From Edaphobacter paludis (GTDB lineage Bacteria > Acidobacteriota > Terriglobia > Terriglobales > Acidobacteriaceae): 64,000 nucleotides of DNA. The stretch is from contig NZ_CP121194.1 in assembly GCF_039993895.1 (NCBI RefSeq), positions 992,001 through 1,056,000 on the forward strand, in the 5' to 3' direction. Both the position numbers and the translations under genes were made by a program. This document shows, in pieces, positions 52,905 to 61,909 of the stretch (the stretch's first letter is position 1; each line of letters opens with the position of its first letter). The notes under the pieces are model-generated. The model was given only the letters and a program-made list of their open reading frames with translations. It was not told where the DNA came from and did not search any database.

Positions 52905-53405
52905 ATGAAGATGACGATGTTTCGTAATCCGTTTTATAAACCGATGATGCGGGCGGGCGTGTTGGCGCTCTGTGCCGCTACCCTGAGTGCGGCACCCATG
53001 ATGGCGCAGGACAACACCGCTCCACCGCCGCCGCCACAGCAGCAGGACAATATGGCACCCCCGCCGGGCGGTCATGCTGGCAGACGAGGCGGACACCAAG
53101 TCGAGATGCTGACCAAGCGGCTGAACCTGACTCCCGATCAGGTGACACAGGTAAAGGCCATCGACGCCGACACCATGAGCCAGATGAAGGCCCTGCGTGA
53201 GGACACCACAACGGCGCAGGCGGACAAGCGAAGCAAGATGATGGAGATTCGTCAGGCATCGCAGGACAAGATTCGCAATGTGCTAACCGACGAGCAGAAG
53301 ACGAAGTATGACGCCATGCTGGCGAAGATGAAGGAGCGCCGGCAGAATCGTCGAGGTGGCGAGGATACCGCACCGCCTCCACCTCCACCTTCCGCGCAAC
53401 AGTAA
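52905..53405 (+). CDS. Periplasmic Spy/CpxP-like protein
   Basis: A 166-residue exported protein: signal peptide about 1-35 (ending PMMAQ), a Pro/Gln-rich spacer, a helical core (about 65-145) with LTKRLNLTPDQVTQVKAID and VLTDEQKTKYDAML, which are the LTxxQ-type repeats of Spy/CpxP chaperones, and a Pro-rich tail. It may act as an envelope chaperone. It has its own terminator downstream. Confidence 0.75.
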   Translation: MKMTMFRNPFYKPMMRAGVLALCAATLSAAPMMAQDNTAPPPPPQQQDNMAPPPGGHAGRRGGHQVEMLTKRLNLTPDQVTQVKAIDADTMSQMKALREDTTTAQADKRSKMMEIRQASQDKIRNVLTDEQKTKYDAMLAKMKERRQNRRGGEDTAPPPPPPSAQQ

Positions 53406-53425
53406 CGGGAATCTCAGAAGAAAGA

Positions 53426-53456
53426 GCCGGGGGACGTGCTGTCCTCCGGCCTTCTT
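53426..53456 (+). terminator. Rho-independent terminator after the Spy-like gene
   Basis: gccgggggac at 53426-53435 pairs with gtcctccggc at 53441-53450 (ten pairs, one G-T wobble, 5-base loop), followed by cttctt. It lies 21 bases after the stop. Confidence 0.8.
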
Positions 53457-53596
53457 GCGTTCGAGGCCGTTCTGCGGGCCCGGGTGCGGTTACAATGAAG
53501 GACAATGACTACGGCGCTTCGTGACTGCTTTCGAAACGCGTTGCCTGTGGGACAGCGTAGAAGGTCACGGACGAATTCGAAGGGATCTAGCGAAGA

Positions 53597-54202
53597 ATGA
53601 AGAAGACGATATTGTTGCTGGGAGCATTGATGCTGACAGCAGTTGCCGGTTATGCACAGGAGAGCCGGCAGGACGTAAGCATTAGTGCTTCAGGAATATT
53701 TGCGCCCGAAGTACACGGAAATGCCATTCAGAAAGATACGACCACGACCCTGGGCCTGCTTGCCAGCTACCGCTACATGCTGACGCCGCGCAGCGCGCTC
53801 GAAGTGAACTACGGATATGCGCAAAATACGGAAAAATACATCGTCTCCGGCAAGGCGCAGGGTGGGATTCATACGCTTCAGTCGGAGTACAGCGCGGCGT
53901 ATGTTTACAGCTTGAACTTTGGAAAATTCAATCCGTTTGCCGAGGCTGGTCCGGGTGTGATGATTTATCACCCGCTGCTGGACAACGGGACTTACCAGAT
54001 CGACGCTAAGTCGAACACAGAGATCGGCGGGCTGTTTGGGGCGGGTCTGGCTTATGAGATCAGCCCGAGCTTCGATATCCGTGCCGAGTATCGCGGCTTT
54101 GTGGCCAAGACGCCGGATTACGGTCTCCCGGGAAATATCTTTAAAACCGATCGGTATCAGGTCAGTTCGTCACCCTCGATCGGTATTGCGTATCACTTTT
54201 AG
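53597..54202 (+). CDS. Outer-membrane beta-barrel protein (OmpA/OmpX-like porin fold)
   Basis: A 201-residue protein: signal peptide about 1-20 (ending GYAQ), then alternating amphipathic strands of an eight-strand barrel, for example LLASYRYMLTPRSALEVNYG, SAAYVYSLNFGKFNPFAEAG and YEISPSFDIRAEYRGF, ending SIGIAYHF with the C-terminal Phe typical of outer-membrane proteins recognised by BamA. Transport or adhesion role unknown. It is followed by a strong terminator. Confidence 0.85.
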   Translation: MKKTILLLGALMLTAVAGYAQESRQDVSISASGIFAPEVHGNAIQKDTTTTLGLLASYRYMLTPRSALEVNYGYAQNTEKYIVSGKAQGGIHTLQSEYSAAYVYSLNFGKFNPFAEAGPGVMIYHPLLDNGTYQIDAKSNTEIGGLFGAGLAYEISPSFDIRAEYRGFVAKTPDYGLPGNIFKTDRYQVSSSPSIGIAYHF

Positions 54203-54222
54203 GTGAGGCGTCTTTCATGAAT

Positions 54223-54252
54223 AAGGCCCGGCGATTATCGCTGGGCCTTTTT
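54223..54252 (+). terminator. Rho-independent terminator after the beta-barrel gene
   Basis: aaggcccggcga at 54223-54234 pairs with tcgctgggcctt at 54238-54249 (12 pairs with one G-T wobble, 3-base loop) and runs into ttttt. Confidence 0.9.
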
Positions 54253-54348
54253 ATTTCACTCCGCGCAGGGGATGCCAAAGACAAAACAGGTCATCCACTT
54301 CCGGCAAAGGACGACAATATTCTGGGTATAGAGATTCTCTGGAGCTGC

Positions 54349-55053
54349 TTAGTTAAGCCGCTGTAGCCGGGCTATCAGCTTTTCGGCGAGAGGCTCGCCC
54401 GACTCGGTCCATAGGAGGCGGCTGCTGATGCCGCAGTGCTTTTCTACGGAAAGGGTGAAGGCCAGCAGCATCTCGATGTTTTGCTGAATACGCTTCTGCG
54501 CCACCTCATCGAGTTCTGTGTCTTCGACGGTGTCGTCCATGATCCAGGGGGTGTCAAGGCCGAAGTCGATGCGTATATGGCCGTTCTGCCCGTAGCTGGC
54601 GTCGTCGAAGTTGGGGCCGAAGCCAAGGATGCGGACGGTAGCGGGCTGGAGCTTCCAGGTGGTGTCAAGACGACCAAAGGCCGCGGCGGATTCCGAGTCG
54701 GGGCCGAGATCGAGGCGGTTGTGGAAGTCGTCATCATGCAGGGGGGTCCAGAGCTTCCACTTCATCTCGAACTCGTAGGCCATGTCGTCGTGGAGTTGCT
54801 CTGTGGCCTCGGCGACGGCGTTTTCGATGATGGAGGCTTCGGAGTCTTCGGCGCGGTCGTCGTTGACGTAGATGCGCTGGTAGGTGGGGGATTCGGTAAA
54901 ACTGATGGGATAGACAGAGGCGGCTGCGACACGCTTGCCTTCGGGGCCTCCGCTGATGAGCGCGAACTGGCGCAGGACCGAGACCATCGCGGCCGGGAGA
55001 GCCTCGAAGCGGAAGTTCGGGAACCAGAGGCTGAGGTAGAGCTGATCGGCCAT
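54349..55053 (-). CDS. Hypothetical protein, unknown function
   Basis: A 234-residue soluble protein without a signal peptide. It starts MADQLYLSLWFPNFRFEALP and contains RVAAASVYPISFTESPTYQR, an acidic helix region AEDSEASIIENAVAEATEQL, WKLWTPLHDDDFHNRLDLGP and a C-terminal helical part. The strong acidic character and coding bias suggest a real gene. It is divergent from the LPS-export gene, and its start is 76 bases from that start. No family recognised. Confidence 0.68.
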   Translation of the reverse strand: MADQLYLSLWFPNFRFEALPAAMVSVLRQFALISGGPEGKRVAAASVYPISFTESPTYQRIYVNDDRAEDSEASIIENAVAEATEQLHDDMAYEFEMKWKLWTPLHDDDFHNRLDLGPDSESAAAFGRLDTTWKLQPATVRILGFGPNFDDASYGQNGHIRIDFGLDTPWIMDDTVEDTELDEVAQKRIQQNIEMLLAFTLSVEKHCGISSRLLWTESGEPLAEKLIARLQRLN

Positions 55054-55129
55054 AAGAGTAGTTTACAGGGCTGGAGCGCAGATAACGCATTTTGGTGAAG
55101 GTGAATGAGAAGATAGATGGGGCGGGTTG

Positions 55130-57622
55130 ATGCGTATTTCGGTGTCCATTGAAAGGCTGAGAATCTGGTTGCTGGTGGGCGCGGGCCTGCTGGTAACGGT
55201 GATTATCGCGTTTCTGGGCTATGCGCACTATCGGGCGCACCGGTTTCTGGCGGAGTTGCCGGCGAAACTTGGGATTGACGTGACGCGAGAGACGGACGCG
55301 TTTACGTATTCGCAGTCGTTAGGCGGCAGAACGATATATACGATTCATGCTGCCAAGGCGTTGCAGCACAAGGATGGCAAATACACGCTGCACGATGTTG
55401 GGATTGTGGTGTACGGGCACAATTCGGACAGAGCCGACCGCATCTATGGCAGCGAGTTCGAGTATGACCAGAAGGAGCAGGTGGCGACGGCCACGGGCGA
55501 AGTGCATCTTGACCTGCAGGCTCCGGCGCCAACCGACGCCAAGGAAAGACGGGATTATGCGGCTGGAGGTGAATTGGCAGGTGCTAAGGAGGCTGGGCCG
55601 GGCGACCACATCATCCATGTAACGACGAGCGGACTGGTCTTTATGCAAAAGCTGGGGGTTGCGGCGACGGACAAGGAGATCGAGTTTGAGTATGGCGGGA
55701 TGACGGGCCATGCGGTCGGCGCCGACTATGACTCGGATACGGGCGTGGTGGTGCTGCACTCGGCCGTGAAGGTGGTGGGATTACAGCAGGGGCAGCCGGC
55801 GACGCTGACGGCGGCTCGGGCAGAGTTGAATAGACCCGCCAAACAGGTTGTGCTGACGCAGGCGAAGTATGCGCTGGTCGGCGGAGCGAAGGCAGGCGTC
55901 GGGCAGACGGCGGAGGCGCAGCAGATGGTGGTCCATCTGCGCGACGACGGATCGGCGGAGCGGATGGAAGCTCAGGGCGCGGTCACACTGACAGATGGCG
56001 ATGGCGGCAGGGTGGTGGCTCCGAATGGAAGCATTTTGCTGAATGCTGAGAGCAGGCCGCAGTCGGCGGTATTGACGGGTGGAGTGCGGTACATTGCAGA
56101 CGGAGCGTTACGCCAGGGCCGCGGAGAGTCCGCTGAGGCGAAGGCTGCCTTCGATAAGGCGGGTCGGCTTCAGCATCTGGTGCTGACGGGTGCGGTGCAG
56201 TTACATGAGAGGCTTCGTGCTTCGGAGGCGTCAAGTGCGCCTTGGAGCGAGCGGGATCTTGGAGCGGCTAAGGTAGAGCTTGCCTTGATTTCGGACCAGG
56301 CGGGGAAGGCCCAGTTGCAGGAGGCTACGGCGACTGGAGATGCTCGTTTGCAGGTGGTGAGTCCGACAGGTAAACCGGGACATCTGGCGATGGCGAGCAG
56401 CGATCTGGGTGGGGATGTCTTGACAACGCATTTTGTGGCGCTGGATGGCGTGCGGCGGCTTTCGGTGGTGAATGGGACCGGGCATACGATGGTGCGACGA
56501 GTGAGCGATGCCGGTGCCGTCAACACAAGTTCGGGAGATGCGCTGGAGGTTCATTTCAAGACGGGGGCGGGGCACGGTAGCAGCACGACGGACGAGATTT
56601 CGACCGCTGTGCAGGAGGGGAATGTGGTAATGACGCAGACGCCGGTGAAGAAGCCGGAGGATGCGAACGTACCGCAGCAAGAGAAGGCCATCGCCGCGCG
56701 GGCGGCCTACGACGGGGCGACGCAGCGGCTGACACTGACGGGTGGAGTTCAGTTGACGGATGCGGGAAGCCTGCTCTTGGCAGACCGCATTGCGATGCAG
56801 CAGCAGACGGGGGACGCCGAGGCGGATGGTGCGGTGAAGGCCAGCTATAAACTCTCCGGAGGTGGGAGCGAGCCGGTGCATGTGCTGGCTTCACGCGCTG
56901 TGTTGAAGCATGATGCGGGACAGGCGACCTTTTACGGCGTCGCTGGACATCCGGCTCGTCTTTGGCAGGGCGGTTCTCAGGTGGAGGCCCCGATGCTTCA
57001 GTTTGATCAGAAGGAGAAGCGACTGCTGGCTCATGGAACTGGACAGGAAGCTGCGATGCCTGTGCATACGGTGCTCGTGAATGCTGGGAATCCGAAGGCT
57101 GATGCGGGAAAGCTAGGCCCGGGGAAGGCTGAAGTTGTGCGGGTGGTGAGTAGGGAACTGACTTATTCGGACGCGACGCGGCAGGCGGATTTTAGCGGAG
57201 GAGTAGAGGTTGAGAACGCCGACGGCCATATGCGAGGGCAGGAGGCCGTGGTTTACTTGCAGGCGGCCAAGGAAGCCGGGAAGAAAGCAGCCTCCAGCAA
57301 TGCCCTGACGGTTGGACAGAGTGGATTTATGGGGGGCAGCGTAGAGCGGGTGGTGGCAACCGGGCATATTGAGATTGACCAGCCTGGGCGCCGTGCGACC
57401 GGCGAGCGCGTGGTCTATACGGCGAGCGATGGGATGTTTGTGATGACGGGTACGGCGGCTGCTCCGCCCAGGATTATGGATGATACGCGCGGAACAGTGA
57501 CGGGGACGTCGTTGCGATTTCATGCCGGGGATGAGAGTGTCATGATTTCTAATGGTGTTTCGAATGGTGTGGAGGGTAAGCAGAGGGTGCGCACAGAGAC
57601 GCGGGTGAAAAAGGATCGATGA
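55130..57622 (+). CDS. Large LptC/LptA-like LPS transport protein (fusion)
   Basis: An 830-residue membrane-anchored periplasmic protein. The N-terminal anchor (about 11-33) is followed by an LptC-like region, and from about 90 onward by repeated OstA/LptA beta-jellyroll units with motifs such as [40 protein letters not shown] and [20 protein letters not shown]. In E. coli, LptC (191 residues) and LptA (185) are separate and form the LPS bridge from the LptB2FG transporter to LptD. Here one chain may span the gap. It overlaps lptB by four bases. ATG 55130 is used; TTG 55127 is adjacent. Confidence 0.82.
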   Translation: MRISVSIERLRIWLLVGAGLLVTVIIAFLGYAHYRAHRFLAELPAKLGIDVTRETDAFTYSQSLGGRTIYTIHAAKALQHKDGKYTLHDVGIVVYGHNSDRADRIYGSEFEYDQKEQVATATGEVHLDLQAPAPTDAKERRDYAAGGELAGAKEAGPGDHIIHVTTSGLVFMQKLGVAATDKEIEFEYGGMTGHAVGADYDSDTGVVVLHSAVKVVGLQQGQPATLTAARAELNRPAKQVVLTQAKYALVGGAKAGVGQTAEAQQMVVHLRDDGSAERMEAQGAVTLTDGDGGRVVAPNGSILLNAESRPQSAVLTGGVRYIADGALRQGRGESAEAKAAFDKAGRLQHLVLTGAVQLHERLRASEASSAPWSERDLGAAKVELALISDQAGKAQLQEATATGDARLQVVSPTGKPGHLAMASSDLGGDVLTTHFVALDGVRRLSVVNGTGHTMVRRVSDAGAVNTSSGDALEVHFKTGAGHGSSTTDEISTAVQEGNVVMTQTPVKKPEDANVPQQEKAIAARAAYDGATQRLTLTGGVQLTDAGSLLLADRIAMQQQTGDAEADGAVKASYKLSGGGSEPVHVLASRAVLKHDAGQATFYGVAGHPARLWQGGSQVEAPMLQFDQKEKRLLAHGTGQEAAMPVHTVLVNAGNPKADAGKLGPGKAEVVRVVSRELTYSDATRQADFSGGVEVENADGHMRGQEAVVYLQAAKEAGKKAASSNALTVGQSGFMGGSVERVVATGHIEIDQPGRRATGERVVYTASDGMFVMTGTAAAPPRIMDDTRGTVTGTSLRFHAGDESVMISNGVSNGVEGKQRVRTETRVKKDR

Positions 57623-58347
57623 AGATTTTATCGACGGAGGAGATCGGCAAGTCGTATGGCGGACGCCAGGTCGTTCGAGGCGTAAGCCTGCAGATCGAGC
57701 AGGGCGAAGTCGTGGGACTTCTGGGACCGAACGGGGCGGGTAAGACGACGAGCTTCTACATGATTGTGGGGCTGCTTCGCCCGGACGCGGGACGGGTGTT
57801 GATGGATGGGGAGGACATCAGCCGGTTGCCAATGTACCTGCGCGCGCGAAACCATGGCATCAGTTATCTACCCCAGGAGCCTTCCGTCTTTCGCAAGCTG
57901 ACGGTGCAGGACAATATTCTGGCAGTCCTGGAGGCGCAGCAGTTGAGCTGGGAGAGTCGGAGGACGCGCACTGAGAAGTTGATTGAGCAGTTGAATCTCG
58001 GCCATGTTCGCAAGACACGGGGCTATGCGCTGAGCGGAGGCGAGCGCAGACGTGTAGAGATCGCACGCTGCCTTGCGATCGAACCGGCGTTTATTTTGCT
58101 GGATGAGCCGTTTTCGGGGATCGACCCCATTGCTGTGCTGGATCTGCAGGAGATCATCTTCGACTTGAAGAAGAGCGGGATTGGCGTTCTGATCACAGAC
58201 CATAACGTGAGGGAGACGTTATCGGTGACGGACCGCGCCTACATCATCAATGAAGGTAGGATTTTTCGTACGGGTACGCCAGGAGAGCTGGGCCGGGATG
58301 CCGAAGTGCGGCGGATCTATTTGGGCGAGAATTTTTCAATGGCTTAG
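57619..58347 (+). CDS. lptB: LPS export ABC transporter ATPase LptB
   Basis: Cytoplasmic ATPase of the LptB2FG LPS extractor. It has 242 residues: Walker [10 protein letters not shown] at 36-44, the Q-loop in [14 protein letters not shown], signature [16 protein letters not shown] near 135, Walker [14 protein letters not shown] near 157, and the H-loop TDHNVRETL. The PSVFRKLTV region is diagnostic for LptB. LptF and LptG are not in the window. Its ATG lies inside the end of the LptC/A gene. Confidence 0.95.
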   Translation: MKILSTEEIGKSYGGRQVVRGVSLQIEQGEVVGLLGPNGAGKTTSFYMIVGLLRPDAGRVLMDGEDISRLPMYLRARNHGISYLPQEPSVFRKLTVQDNILAVLEAQQLSWESRRTRTEKLIEQLNLGHVRKTRGYALSGGERRRVEIARCLAIEPAFILLDEPFSGIDPIAVLDLQEIIFDLKKSGIGVLITDHNVRETLSVTDRAYIINEGRIFRTGTPGELGRDAEVRRIYLGENFSMA

Positions 58348-58475
58348 TGCGGTACAACTTCTGTTGTAAGGGCGAGTACTATAGGTGCGTCATACATAGC
58401 CGTCCGCAGCGTTAGACTACAGCGAGAATGATTTAAGGCGTGTAGACTGTGGCCGGAAGCATGAGAGGTTAAGAT

Positions 58476-60218
58476 TTGCTGCTGCAACCCAAGCTGAATA
58501 TGAAGGTTTCGCAACGCCAGGTGCTGACGCCTGGATTGGTGCAGATGGTTAGCGTCCTGGCGCTGAACAAGCTTGAGTTGAAAGAGATGATCAACACCGA
58601 GATGGTGGAAAATCCGGTGCTCGAAGAACTTGAGGAGTCCGCCGTCTCGCTGGAGGAGCGGGCGGGGATTGAGGGCGATCGGGAACGTTCAGCGGAAGAA
58701 GTGGTGGCGGCGAGCGAGCGGGAAGAGAAGGACCCCTTCGACGAGATCGACTTCGGAAGTTACTTTCAGGACTATCTCGATCCCGGGTTTCGAACGGCCT
58801 CAAACTTTGAGGAATATGACAAGCCCTCGTTCGAGAATTTTCTTTCGCAGCCAAGCACGCTGAGCGACCACCTCGCGTGGCAGCTTGGGTCATTGACGCT
58901 ATCGCCGGAGGTGCGTGCGGCGGCGGAGTTGGTGGTTGGAAACCTCAATGAGAACGGCTATCTCACAGCCACCGATGAGGAACTCGTCGATGGCTTGATG
59001 TCGTTGGAGCGCAGGGTCAAGACTGTTCCGATTTCATTTGATCGGCGCGCCAAGGCTCAGCCTTCTGATTTGCAGATGCAGCCCCCGGCAGCCGAGATTG
59101 CCAGCGGCGGTGCGCAGGACTCGATCGAGATTGCTGCTACTGCCACAGAAACCACGGAAAAGGATGAGGGACGGACTGCACTCCTTGCGGTAGTTCAAGA
59201 GGCGCGCTCGATCGTCAATTTTCTCGATCCTGTTGGTGTTGGAGCGAGAGACCTACGTGAATGCCTGCTGATTCAGATTAACGCGCAACAGGGCGAGGCA
59301 GCCCTTGTGCTGCGTCGACGGCAAGCAACGCCGGCAGACGATGCCGGCAGCAGCGATGAAGACTATGGAGAGATCGAGCAAGCTCATCCTGTCACTGACG
59401 AAGCTGGCCGAGTAGACATCTTCAGTATCGCGACCCATGTGGTGACCCATTGTCTGGCGCTGTTGCAGAAGAAGGACATGCGCGAGTTGACGCGGAGTTG
59501 TGGACGCACCGCGGAAGAGGTACAGGCCGCCGTTGAGTTTATACGGACGCTCGATCCTCGTCCCGGGCAGCGTTACAACCAGAGCGAAGCGCGGCTGATT
59601 GAACCGGATGTCGCGTTTGTGAAGCGGGACGACAAATACATCGTTCTGATGAATGAAGAGGACATGCCTACGCTTCGGCTCAACCAGAGCTATCGCAAGA
59701 TGCTGCAACAAAAGCAGACGGAAAAAGAAGTGAAGGAGTACGTGAAGGAGCGGTACAAATCCGCGATCCAGCTACTGCGAAATATCGAACAGCGAAAAAA
59801 TACCATTGTGCGGACCTGCGATGTGATTGTCAGGCGACAGACGGAGTTTTTGGAACATGGCGTCAATGCTCTGAAACCAATGATGATCAAGGAGGTCGCC
59901 GAAGAGATCGGCGTGCATCCTTCCACGGTGAGTCGCGCGGTGGCCAACAAGTACGTGCATACGCCTCAGGGCGTGTTTGAACTGCGCTTCTTCTTTTCGG
60001 AAGGCGTGAATGGCCCGGAGGGTGGCGACTTGCCGCTGGTCCTGTTGAAGCGCAAGGTGAAGAAGTTGATCGAAGAAGAGGATGAACGGAAGCCGTTGAC
60101 GGATGATCAACTGGCGGCTGAGTTGCAAAGGCAGGGAATTCAGGTGACGCGGCGGACGGTGGCAAAATATCGCGAGGACATGCAGATTCCAAGCACGCAC
60201 CAACGCCGGGTCCGTTGA
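58476..60218 (+). CDS. rpoN: RNA polymerase sigma-54 factor RpoN
   Basis: Alternative sigma factor for -24/-12 promoters that need AAA+ activators. It has 580 residues from a TTG start with AGAGG ahead; the next ATG would remove most of the first helix. Region I is Gln/Leu-rich (PGLVQMVSVLALNKLEL). Core-binding segments are followed by the HTH IGVHPSTVSRAVANKYV near 490 and the RpoN box VTRRTVAKYRED at about 557-568. It is about 100 residues longer than E. coli RpoN, owing to two low-complexity inserts at about 185-235 and 275-310. It sits in the usual lptB-rpoN-hpf order. Confidence 0.95.
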   Translation: MLLQPKLNMKVSQRQVLTPGLVQMVSVLALNKLELKEMINTEMVENPVLEELEESAVSLEERAGIEGDRERSAEEVVAASEREEKDPFDEIDFGSYFQDYLDPGFRTASNFEEYDKPSFENFLSQPSTLSDHLAWQLGSLTLSPEVRAAAELVVGNLNENGYLTATDEELVDGLMSLERRVKTVPISFDRRAKAQPSDLQMQPPAAEIASGGAQDSIEIAATATETTEKDEGRTALLAVVQEARSIVNFLDPVGVGARDLRECLLIQINAQQGEAALVLRRRQATPADDAGSSDEDYGEIEQAHPVTDEAGRVDIFSIATHVVTHCLALLQKKDMRELTRSCGRTAEEVQAAVEFIRTLDPRPGQRYNQSEARLIEPDVAFVKRDDKYIVLMNEEDMPTLRLNQSYRKMLQQKQTEKEVKEYVKERYKSAIQLLRNIEQRKNTIVRTCDVIVRRQTEFLEHGVNALKPMMIKEVAEEIGVHPSTVSRAVANKYVHTPQGVFELRFFFSEGVNGPEGGDLPLVLLKRKVKKLIEEEDERKPLTDDQLAAELQRQGIQVTRRTVAKYREDMQIPSTHQRRVR

Positions 60219-60247
60219 TCGCATCGAAGGTATACGAGGTAATCGAT

Positions 60248-60874
60248 ATGGATGTTGAGTACACCGGCAGACAGGCAACCATTACAAAGAAGTTGAAGAC
60301 GCAGACCGAAGTCGGGCTGGCCAGGATTGCAAAGATCCTCGGCAATGCAGGCAATGTGCATGTGATTCTGGCCACGGACAAGTACCGGCAGATCGCCGAA
60401 GTGACGGTTCTGACGCGAAACCAGAAACTGGTGGCGACGTGTGAATCGACTGAGATGGTAATTGCCTTGCGCGATACCCTGGACAAGATTGAGCAACAGG
60501 CGATTCGCCACAAAAAGAAAAAGATGACCATCAAACGGCACGGCAAGTCCGATACGGTTCTCGGGGGTGAAGCGGTCGAAGAGGAAGTAGCGGCTGCCAA
60601 GCCCACCGCCGGCAGGGTCGCGGCGAAGAGCAGTGCAGGGCGGAAAGCCGTGCCTATGCTGGTGCATTCGTTTCCATCAACCTCGCCGTTGTCGGAGCCG
60701 CATGTTGCGCGCTCGACCGACGGGGTGGCGCTGCGACCAATGACGCTGGAGGAAGCCGTCAAAGAGGCGGCCTTTCGCGATCGGGACGTTTTTGTGTTTC
60801 GGGATCACGACGGACAGGCAATGGTTCTACACCGGAAGCGCGATGGAAAGATGGAATTGATCGAAGTGCCATAA
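60248..60874 (+). CDS. hpf: Long-form ribosome hibernation-promoting factor HPF
   Basis: Binds the decoding region of the 30S subunit and dimerises ribosomes into 100S particles in stationary phase. The start is ATG 60248 with GAGG about eight bases ahead; the frame opens at 60215. It has 208 residues: the N-terminal ribosome-binding domain (about 1-100) begins MDVEYTGRQATITKKLK, followed by a charged linker and a C-terminal dimerisation domain at about 150-205 (LRPMTLEEAVKEAAFRDRDV). Long HPF suffices for 100S formation without RMF. Confidence 0.93.
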   Translation: MDVEYTGRQATITKKLKTQTEVGLARIAKILGNAGNVHVILATDKYRQIAEVTVLTRNQKLVATCESTEMVIALRDTLDKIEQQAIRHKKKKMTIKRHGKSDTVLGGEAVEEEVAAAKPTAGRVAAKSSAGRKAVPMLVHSFPSTSPLSEPHVARSTDGVALRPMTLEEAVKEAAFRDRDVFVFRDHDGQAMVLHRKRDGKMELIEVP

Positions 60875-60917
60875 GGTGGCTCGCACGGAAATCCTAAGAA
60901 TGCTTTAGGATTTGTTC

Positions 60918-61823
60918 ATGCCACGCAAGATAGCGAAGAAGGCTGCAAAGAAAATCATCGGGGCGGTGAACACGGGCGAGCTCGTGATTCTGACGGGCTT
61001 GTCCGGATCGGGGAAGCTCTCCGCTCTGAAGGCCTTTGAGGACCTCGGATATTATTCCGTGGATAACCTGCCGCTTGAACTGGTGCCACAGTTTGCGGAT
61101 CTGGTGCGTCAGTCCGCTGAGATACAGCGCGCAGCCTTGGTAGTCGATGTTCGCGAAGGAATGGGGCTGGACGAATTTCCAGCGATCCTGAAGAGAGTCC
61201 GCCGGACACTGCCGACGCGTGTTCTGTTCTTGGAGGCGAGCGAGGATGCCCTCATCAGACGCTTCTCCGAGACTCGGAGACCGCATCCCATGGGGCGCAC
61301 AAATACCGTTATCAAGTCGATACGGGCGGAACGCAAAAGGCTGGACCCAATCCGGAATGTCGCGGACATTGTGCTGGACACAACGAAGTTCAACGTCCAC
61401 GAGCTGCGGGCACACATCAACGCCCAGTTTGAGCGTGAGGCGAGCGATCAAAATCTGACGATCTCATCGGCGAGTTTTGGCTTCAAAAATGGCGTCCCCT
61501 CAGAAGCAGATCTTGTGTTCGATGTCCGGTTTTTGCCGAACCCCCACTTTGTGCCGGAGTTTCGCAAGTTGACCGGAAAGCACCCGAAGGTGGCGCAGTA
61601 CGTCCGCCAGTTCCCGCAGACGGCGGAGTTTCTGGATAAGACGACGGACATGCTGAAATTTCTCTTGCCGCACTACATCAAGGAAGGCAAGAGCTATTTG
61701 ACAGTAGCTTTCGGTTGTACGGGGGGGCAGCACCGCTCGGTGTTTATTGCCGAAGAGATGAAGAAGCGGCTGACGGCTGCGGGCTATAGGGTGAAGACGT
61801 CGCACCGGGACATGCCCCGATAA
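60918..61823 (+). CDS. rapZ: RNase adaptor RapZ / YvcJ-family nucleotide-binding protein
   Basis: A 301-residue protein. The N-terminus is basic (PRKIAKKAAKK). A P-loop at 27-33 reads GLSGSGK but is followed by Leu34 instead of the usual Ser or Thr. FEDLGYYSVDNLPLELV is the family hallmark. The C-terminal domain has LTVAFGCTGGQHRSVFIAEE, the region that binds small RNA and RNase E in E. coli RapZ. Known members sense glucosamine-6-phosphate or bind nucleotides. No ptsN, hprK or npr gene lies between hpf and rapZ, unlike in Proteobacteria. Confidence 0.92.
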   Translation: MPRKIAKKAAKKIIGAVNTGELVILTGLSGSGKLSALKAFEDLGYYSVDNLPLELVPQFADLVRQSAEIQRAALVVDVREGMGLDEFPAILKRVRRTLPTRVLFLEASEDALIRRFSETRRPHPMGRTNTVIKSIRAERKRLDPIRNVADIVLDTTKFNVHELRAHINAQFEREASDQNLTISSASFGFKNGVPSEADLVFDVRFLPNPHFVPEFRKLTGKHPKVAQYVRQFPQTAEFLDKTTDMLKFLLPHYIKEGKSYLTVAFGCTGGQHRSVFIAEEMKKRLTAAGYRVKTSHRDMPR

Positions 61824-61909
61824 AAAGATAGCTAGTAAGGGATAAAAAGAGATAGCCAATAGAATAGTGAGATGCCGAAGGCGATGACGATGACCGGGAG
61901 AGTGGTGGC

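Noticed and set aside
58353..58368. Small hairpin tacaac-ttct-gttgta after lptB as a terminator
   Set aside because: Only six weak pairs and no T-tract; not enough to separate lptB from rpoN.
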